In this document: one piece after another, positions 59,498 to 64,000 of the stretch
Numbering within the stretch: position 1 is the stretch's first letter
Layout of the letters: the number at the start of each line of letters is the position of its first letter
From: Prochlorococcus sp. AG-388-F11
Lineage (GTDB): Bacteria > Cyanobacteriota > Cyanobacteriia > PCC-6307 > Cyanobiaceae
DNA length: 64,000 nt
Direction: 5' to 3'
Assembly (NCBI GenBank): GCA_003279845.1
Contig: QCGP01000003.1
Coordinates: 22,456 to 86,455, forward strand
The notes under the pieces: model-generated
The model's input: only the letters and a program-made list of their open reading frames with translations
Databases searched by the model: none
What the model was told of the DNA's origin: nothing
Position numbers and translations under genes: made by a program

Positions 59498-60526
59498 ATG
59501 TTCAAAGAACCTCCTAAAAACTCGAGAGAAAAAACTAAAAATCTCTTATTAACTCTACAAGACAAAATTTGTTCGGGGCTTGAAAATGTAGATGGCAAAG
59601 GGAAATTTATAGAAGAATCCTGGCTAAGAGATGAAGGTGGTGGTGGAAGATCAAGAGTATTGACAAATGGTTCTATTTTTGAGCAAGCAGGAGTAAATTT
59701 CTCGGAAGTACATGGAAAAGAATTACCTCAATCTATAATCTCTCAAAGGCCCGAAGCAGAAGGTCACGAATGGTTTGCTACGGGAACTTCTATGGTGTTA
59801 CATCCTAAGAATCCCTATATTCCTACAGTTCATCTGAATTATCGATATTTCGAAGCCGGTCCTGTTTGGTGGTTTGGGGGAGGTGCAGACTTAACCCCTT
59901 TTTATCCTTATCTTTCTGATGTGAGGAATTTTCATCAAGAGCATAAAAAAGCTTGTGAGAAAGTTGATAAAAATTTGCATAAAGTTTTCAAACCATGGTG
60001 TGATGAATATTTCTTCTTAAAGCATAGAAATGAATCTAGAGGTATAGGAGGTATTTTTTATGATTATCAAGATGATTCAGGCAATATTTATAGAGGAAAT
60101 AATCAAAATGGAGTGGCATCAAAAGCTTCCAAAAGTATTAACAAATCTAATTTAAATTGGGATAATTTATTTTCTTTGGCGGAAAACTGTGGGCAGGCAT
60201 TCCTCCCTTCATATATACCCATTATTGAAAAAAGAGCTTCTCAAACATATACATCGAAAGAAAGAGAATTCCAGCTCTATCGAAGGGGTAGATATGTCGA
60301 ATTCAATTTAGTTTGGGATAGAGGGACGATTTTTGGACTACAAACAAACGGCAGAACTGAATCTATATTAATGTCCTTACCGCCTTTAGCTAGATGGGAA
60401 TATGGATATAAAGCTAAAAAGGGTTCTCGAGAGGAGTTTCTCACTTCAATTTTTACAAAACCCCAAGATTGGTTAAATGATAAAGAGTTAGAGAAATTCT
60501 GTATAGAGAATAATATCTTTGATTAA
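59498..60526 (+). CDS. hemF: Oxygen-dependent coproporphyrinogen III oxidase
   Basis: Converts coproporphyrinogen III to protoporphyrinogen IX in haem and chlorophyll synthesis, using oxygen. The 342-residue protein has the conserved [55 protein letters not shown] and [20 protein letters not shown]. It is divergent from mrp and converges on the CCB-type gene with a 28-base gap. The oxygen-dependent form fits an oxygenic phototroph. Confidence 0.98.
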   Translation: MFKEPPKNSREKTKNLLLTLQDKICSGLENVDGKGKFIEESWLRDEGGGGRSRVLTNGSIFEQAGVNFSEVHGKELPQSIISQRPEAEGHEWFATGTSMVLHPKNPYIPTVHLNYRYFEAGPVWWFGGGADLTPFYPYLSDVRNFHQEHKKACEKVDKNLHKVFKPWCDEYFFLKHRNESRGIGGIFYDYQDDSGNIYRGNNQNGVASKASKSINKSNLNWDNLFSLAENCGQAFLPSYIPIIEKRASQTYTSKEREFQLYRRGRYVEFNLVWDRGTIFGLQTNGRTESILMSLPPLARWEYGYKAKKGSREEFLTSIFTKPQDWLNDKELEKFCIENNIFD

Positions 60527-60554
60527 AAATTATCCAATAAAATTTTAAAGCATC

Positions 60555-61112
60555 TTAAATAGGTGTTTTAAATAAAGAACCGTCACTTTTCAATTGAAGT
60601 TTTTCTCCAAGTTCATTTTCTAGAGAGATTAATTCATCCCTATGCGCTCTTAGTCTCATGAAAGTTGAATCATTTTCATTTTCATTAATCAACCTTAATT
60701 CAAATTTCTCCTCTCTTGCTGATTTTTTAAAATAAACAATTCCAGACAAAGGGCCACCAATTAATCCCAAAAGAATAGGCCACCAACCTAATTCAGGATA
60801 TATTTGAATAATTACTAATCCCAATGCACAAGAACCAAAACCACCAAGAAAACCTAAAAAAATTGCTAAAAATTTACTAGAAACAACTTGACCCTTAAAT
60901 ATTAAAATTTTTTGTTCAGAATCTCCTCCTGTTTGCTTCCATCCCCTCAAATTAAGCCATTCACATAAACCATTTAAAACCTTAACTGGCTGCTGAGAAG
61001 ATGAAATCTCAACAATGGTTGTTCTATCTTTACTGGAAGCCCTAAGAAAAAAAAATAATCCTATGGCCAAGAGAATTGTCAGCAATAATGTTGAATTTAA
61101 AGAATAGGACAT
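60555..61112 (-). CDS. Cofactor assembly of complex C, CCB2/CCB4-type protein
   Basis: A 185-residue membrane protein with one N-terminal helix (about residues 8-24) and two central helices (about 80-100 and 108-128), a long soluble stretch between, and a charged C-terminus. The pattern and the LRASSKDRTTIVEI and CEWLNLRGWKQTGG stretches resemble the cyanobacterial homologs of CCB2/CCB4, which attach haem c_i to cytochrome b6. The match is by recollection of the family, so I am only fairly sure. It lies opposite hemF, which fits haem use. Confidence 0.65.
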   Translation of the reverse strand: MSYSLNSTLLLTILLAIGLFFFLRASSKDRTTIVEISSSQQPVKVLNGLCEWLNLRGWKQTGGDSEQKILIFKGQVVSSKFLAIFLGFLGGFGSCALGLVIIQIYPELGWWPILLGLIGGPLSGIVYFKKSAREEKFELRLINENENDSTFMRLRAHRDELISLENELGEKLQLKSDGSLFKTPI

Positions 61113-61275
61113 TAAATAAATTTTTCTAGAGACTCGAGAATAAAAATTAAAGTTACATCATATTATAATTTTTTAGATTTATTCTGTAAAATACTCCTGT
61201 TGGACAAAAATTCTAAATTAAATAAAATCTTAAGTAATATTATAAATCTTAAATTACTTTAAATACTTATTAAAA

Positions 61276-61911
61276 ATGATTATTGAAAATAAAAATATTG
61301 ATCTTCTTTATAACGATTTAACAGCAGATTTATACAATCTTTATAAAAAATCATCCTACCTAGCTATTGACACTGAAGCAATGGGTTTAATTCATGGAAG
61401 AGATAGACTCTGTTTAGTACAAATATGCAATGAATTTAAAAGAACAGCCTGTATAAAAATCGAACTTAATACATCTTCTTCACCTCATTTAAAAGCACTT
61501 CTTGAAGATGACAAAATTACTAAAATCTTTCACTATGCGAGATTTGATCTAGCAGCTCTAAAATGCAATCTTGAAATTAATACAAAAAATATTTTTTGTA
61601 CAAAAATTGCTAGTAAGTTGGCAAGAACTTATACAAATAAACACGGTTTAAAGGATTTAATTAATGAACTGTTAGGTATAGAACTGGACAAAAGCTCGCA
61701 AAGTAGTGATTGGGGTAGCAACGAAGCTTTAACAAAAGATCAATTAAATTATGCGGCAAATGATGTTAGATATTTAATTGAAGCTATGCATAAATTAAAA
61801 GTTATCTTAAAAAGAGAAAATAGATATGAATTAGCTCAAAAATGTTTCGCAACAGTTTCTGTACATGCTGATTTAGACATACTAAAATTCTCAAATATAT
61901 TTGAACATTAA
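61276..61911 (+). CDS. RNase D-like 3'-5' exonuclease
   Basis: A 211-residue DEDD-type exonuclease. Motif I is AIDTEAMGL with D32 and E34, motif II is FHYARFDLAAL, and motif III is QLNYAANDVRYLI with its tyrosine and aspartate. Full RNase D also has two HRDC domains; these are absent, so this is the short cyanobacterial type. Substrates may be tRNA 3' ends or other small RNAs. It is divergent from the CCB-type gene with a 163-base AT-rich gap in which I see no specific element. Confidence 0.88.
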   Translation: MIIENKNIDLLYNDLTADLYNLYKKSSYLAIDTEAMGLIHGRDRLCLVQICNEFKRTACIKIELNTSSSPHLKALLEDDKITKIFHYARFDLAALKCNLEINTKNIFCTKIASKLARTYTNKHGLKDLINELLGIELDKSSQSSDWGSNEALTKDQLNYAANDVRYLIEAMHKLKVILKRENRYELAQKCFATVSVHADLDILKFSNIFEH

Positions 61912-61914
61912 TAA

Positions 61915-62181
61915 TCAATCTTCAGTTAAAAAATTATCTTCACCATCAAGAGTTTCCATAAGCTGATCAAGTATTCTTGAAGAACTTAATTTATCTCCAT
62001 TATTTTTTTCACAAATTTTTAAGACATTTTGCGCAACTTGTATTTTTTCTTGAATAGTTTTCGACCCTTCTTTTGCAATTTGAATTTCTACTTTCTTCTT
62101 TGCAGATGATAAGCTTATACTCATAAGTTTTGCAATCTCTGCACAAATTTTTAGATATTGCCGATCATTTATTGGATACAT
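61915..62181 (-). CDS. Small conserved hypothetical protein
   Basis: An 88-residue protein without a recognised family. It looks entirely helical: residues 5-45 (LKICAEIAKLMSISLSSAKK and on) and 45-60 (KIQVAQNVLKICEK) are amphipathic, and the C-terminus is acidic (ETLDGEDNFLTED). The first part could be a small DNA- or protein-binding helical domain. It converges on the RNase D-like gene with a three-base gap and is 35 bases after the LpxB-related gene. Confidence 0.6.
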   Translation of the reverse strand: MYPINDRQYLKICAEIAKLMSISLSSAKKKVEIQIAKEGSKTIQEKIQVAQNVLKICEKNNGDKLSSSRILDQLMETLDGEDNFLTED

Positions 62182-62216
62182 AAAAGAATTAATAATTAAT
62201 AAGCTAGTGCCATTTA

Positions 62217-63446
62217 CTAAGATAACAAATGAAGGTTTATGGCATCTACGATTTTCTTACTTGCTCCGGATTTCCCCATTCTTTTTTTTCCAATTTTTGT
62301 TTGTTCTAACCTATCAACTTTTCCTTTTATAAGTAAACTTAAACGTTTTAAAAGAATATTTTTATTCTTGCAAACTAAAACACTACCTCCCAATAATCTT
62401 GATTGCCTTTTTGCAAATGATTTTGTAAATTGTGGTCCAGGGCCGGGTAGAGAAAGAGATGGAATTCCAAGTCCAACAATTTGCTCAGTAGCAGTTCCTG
62501 CATTAGACAAGCCAACTTCTGCCATATTGGCCCATGAATTGAATTTACCTTTTCCAATCACTACATATTGATCTTTCTTTTTCCATACTGAATCTTCTTC
62601 AATTAGAAATTTAACTTTACTCTGTTTTACATAACCATATTTATTTAAATAGCTTTGAATTTGAATCACATTCGCATTAATGCTCAAAGGCAAAAGTATT
62701 AGCAAATCCTTTGATAAATCAAAATCTTGCAAACAATTAAGAAAATTATCAAGATTTTTAAGAGCTTCAGGGTATCTACTTCCAACTAATAAAATAATCC
62801 TTTTAAAAGAAATAATATTTGATATCTTCTCGTTTGTTGCATTAACAAAATCCATCATTGGATTACCTAAGTATTTTGCATCAATATTTTTTCTATTCAA
62901 ATTATTAGCTGTAATTTTGTCTCTCATAATTAAATTTTTACATCTTGGAGATTTCATTAAAAACATTTCCCATGGATCCCATTCAGAACCTTTCAACTTA
63001 TGATAAAAATCGCTTAAATCCCAACCTGGCCCACTACTCCAAGTATGGTCACTTTTAGGCGTTCCAATGAAACTAAATTCGCATTCTGAACTCCAAGCGT
63101 AAAGTAATGGCAAGAAATCGCCTACTGCGATAATTTTGCAATTTTGTTTTGACTTCTGTTTTACAAGTAGAAAATTTCTTAAATTATCGATCAAAAATCC
63201 TGCAAACAAATCAAGCACGAATCCCTTCAAACTTTGATTACTAAAACCTCCACTAGGCAGCTCTTTTAAATATCCTATTTTACGAAAATTCTTTGATTTT
63301 ATGGAATTAAATGCATCTCCATGTCCTACTAATGGCAAAACTTCAATATTTTTATTTTTTATTTTATTTAGTAATCTTTTTATTATTTCAGATGCTATTA
63401 CATCTTCTCCATGACCATTACATATAAATAATAAAGAATGAGACAC
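62217..63446 (-). CDS. Lipid-A-disaccharide-synthase-related protein
   Basis: A glycosyltransferase-like protein of about 410 residues related to LpxB (the TIGR03492-type group of cyanobacteria). Motifs include LLFICNGHGEDVIASEII at the start, a mid-protein GVPKSDHTW-like stretch (GTPKSDHTWSSGPGWDLSDF) and the donor-site VGLSNAGTATEQIVGLGIPS plus PGPGPQFTKSFAKRQSRLLG. The frame is open to 63629, but that start would run antisense through tRNA-Cys. GTG at 63446, just before the conserved SHSLLFICNGHG, is a better start. It is not LpxB itself, and its substrate is unknown. Confidence 0.78.
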   Translation of the reverse strand: MSHSLLFICNGHGEDVIASEIIKRLLNKIKNKNIEVLPLVGHGDAFNSIKSKNFRKIGYLKELPSGGFSNQSLKGFVLDLFAGFLIDNLRNFLLVKQKSKQNCKIIAVGDFLPLLYAWSSECEFSFIGTPKSDHTWSSGPGWDLSDFYHKLKGSEWDPWEMFLMKSPRCKNLIMRDKITANNLNRKNIDAKYLGNPMMDFVNATNEKISNIISFKRIILLVGSRYPEALKNLDNFLNCLQDFDLSKDLLILLPLSINANVIQIQSYLNKYGYVKQSKVKFLIEEDSVWKKKDQYVVIGKGKFNSWANMAEVGLSNAGTATEQIVGLGIPSLSLPGPGPQFTKSFAKRQSRLLGGSVLVCKNKNILLKRLSLLIKGKVDRLEQTKIGKKRMGKSGASKKIVDAINLHLLS

Positions 63447-63488
63447 CTTACTGTTAAGATCATAAAAAGACTCAATCGAATCTTTTTC

Positions 63489-63559
63489 GGCGGCATGGCC
63501 AAGTGGTAAGGCAGAGGATTGCAAATCCTTTATCCCCAGTTCGAATCTGGGTGCCGCCT
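63489..63559 (+). tRNA. tRNA-Cys(GCA)
   Basis: A 71-base tRNA with acceptor stem GGCGGCA paired to TGCCGCC, anticodon GCA and T-arm CCAGTTCGAATCTGG. The discriminator is T (U in RNA), as usual for tRNA-Cys, and no CCA is encoded. It lies opposite the possible upstream extension of the LpxB-related frame. Confidence 0.97.
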
Positions 63560-63656
63560 TCTTTAATATTGATACTAAATTCCCTACAAACCCTTCTAAA
63601 AACTTAAGTTGTGTATACTTATTATACATTTTCTAGGGAAAAATTAGTGGAATTAC

Positions 63657-63678
63657 TGGTCGGCAAGTGGTCGGCAAG
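63657..63678. repeat. Tandem 11-bp repeat downstream of tRNA-Cys
   Basis: TGGTCGGCAAG occurs twice without gap (63657-63667 and 63668-63678) about 100 bases downstream of tRNA-Cys, in otherwise AT-rich DNA. The higher GC of the unit stands out. It may be a remnant of an integration junction, but no integrase is visible in the window. Confidence 0.75.
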
Positions 63679-63788
63679 TTGACAACATTTTCATTCCAAA
63701 ATATTTGTAATAATTTTATTATCTCACTTGCTTACTACAAAATTGAGAACAGATGTTGATTTATATATCAATCAATTTAGAATTTTAT

Positions 63789-64000
63789 ATGAGGAACTTT
63801 AAGGTTAGTTTTTTGAACAACATAAAAGATATTCATAAAGATTCAAAAATAATAGTTGATGAAAATTGTTTTTTAAAAATTTTAAAAAAAAGTGATGTAA
63901 CTCCAAAATATATTTCTTGGTTAAATGATTATGAAGTAACAAAGTTTACTGAACAAAAATATTTCAACCATACTTACGAAAGTGTGTTGAATCTTGTAAA
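63789..64000 (+). CDS. GNAT-family acetyltransferase, N-terminal part (3' end outside window)
   Basis: The first 70 codons of a protein running off the window, starting at ATG 63789; TTG at 63813 in the same frame is an alternative. LKILKKSDVTPKYISWLNDY followed by EVTKFTEQKYFNHTYESVLN is the typical opening of GNAT acetyltransferases, especially those of sugar-nucleotide and glycan gene groups. The acetyl-CoA-binding part lies beyond the window. The gene sits 230 bases downstream of tRNA-Cys and may begin a variable region. Confidence 0.75.
   Translation, partial: MRNFKVSFLNNIKDIHKDSKIIVDENCFLKILKKSDVTPKYISWLNDYEVTKFTEQKYFNHTYESVLNLV

Noticed and set aside
62239..63003. Plus-strand ORFs of 110 and 107 codons inside the LpxB-related gene
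   Set aside because: Shadows of a conserved minus-strand frame, with low-complexity hydrophobic translations and no family match.
1..64000. CRISPR arrays, rRNA genes and prophage
   Set aside because: No regularly spaced repeat array, no rRNA core sequence and no phage structural gene was seen in any gap; almost all bases are accounted for by core genes.

Overview
This window looks like a stretch of core chromosome from a high-light-adapted Prochlorococcus. The DNA is very AT-rich, genes are tightly packed on both strands, and photosystem I genes (psaA, psaB, psaL, psaI, psaD) sit beside NDH-1 (ndhN), cobalamin, carotenoid and haem genes of cyanobacterial type. The strain cannot be fixed from sequence alone. 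All genus and clade statements are inference from family resemblance and gene order.

Layout. 1-3.4 kb: 3' part of gltB, a YciI-like gene and lipA. 3.4-6.3 kb: a small accessory-looking patch with a serine-recombinase-like gene that lacks the catalytic serine, a coupled 70-residue ORF, and a divergent pair of wall-enzyme-like genes (serine hydrolase and NlpC/P60). 6.3-13.5 kb: psaL-psaI, a glycosyltransferase and psaA-psaB with a clear terminator and a structured leader. 13.5-18.2 kb: a CbiG-CbiH fusion, a HAD protein, tRNA-Ser(GCU), alr and an HNH nuclease. 18.2-34.3 kb: one long leftward translation cluster, from rplC through secY, adk, rpoA, truA and rpmE to prfA. 34.6-43.6 kb: ndhN, ldpA, tRNA-Gln, a second HAD protein, recA with a LexA box, a degenerate DinG-like protein, tyrA, a crtD-like gene, a fructosamine-kinase-like gene and a CAAD protein. 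43.9-49.4 kb: a MoeB/ThiF-rhodanese fusion, a tandem CobO-like protein, larE, speD, recF and tRNA-Arg. 49.4-63.5 kb: ppc, gshA, trpE, psaD, a histidine kinase, rodA, mrp, hemF, a CCB-type assembly factor, an RNase D-like exonuclease and an LpxB-related protein. 63.5-64 kb: tRNA-Cys, a tandem 11-bp repeat and the start of a GNAT acetyltransferase, which may be the edge of a variable region.

Functionally the window joins photosynthesis (PSI, NDH-1, haem, carotenoid and thylakoid proteins), protein synthesis (28 genes in one direction), nitrogen and carbon entry (gltB, ppc), cofactors (lipoate, B12, glutathione, sulfur transfer) and DNA repair (recA, recF, a DinG relic). Many neighbours overlap or have only a few bases between divergent starts, as expected of a streamlined genome.

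The most interesting points are the catalytically altered recombinase and the iterated repeats upstream of it, the three-hairpin psaA leader, the loss of zinc ligands in L31, L36 and the MoeB-like protein, the T8G9 tract between rpsK and rpoA, and the tRNA-Cys junction. I saw no CRISPR array, rRNA operon, intact insertion sequence or prophage.
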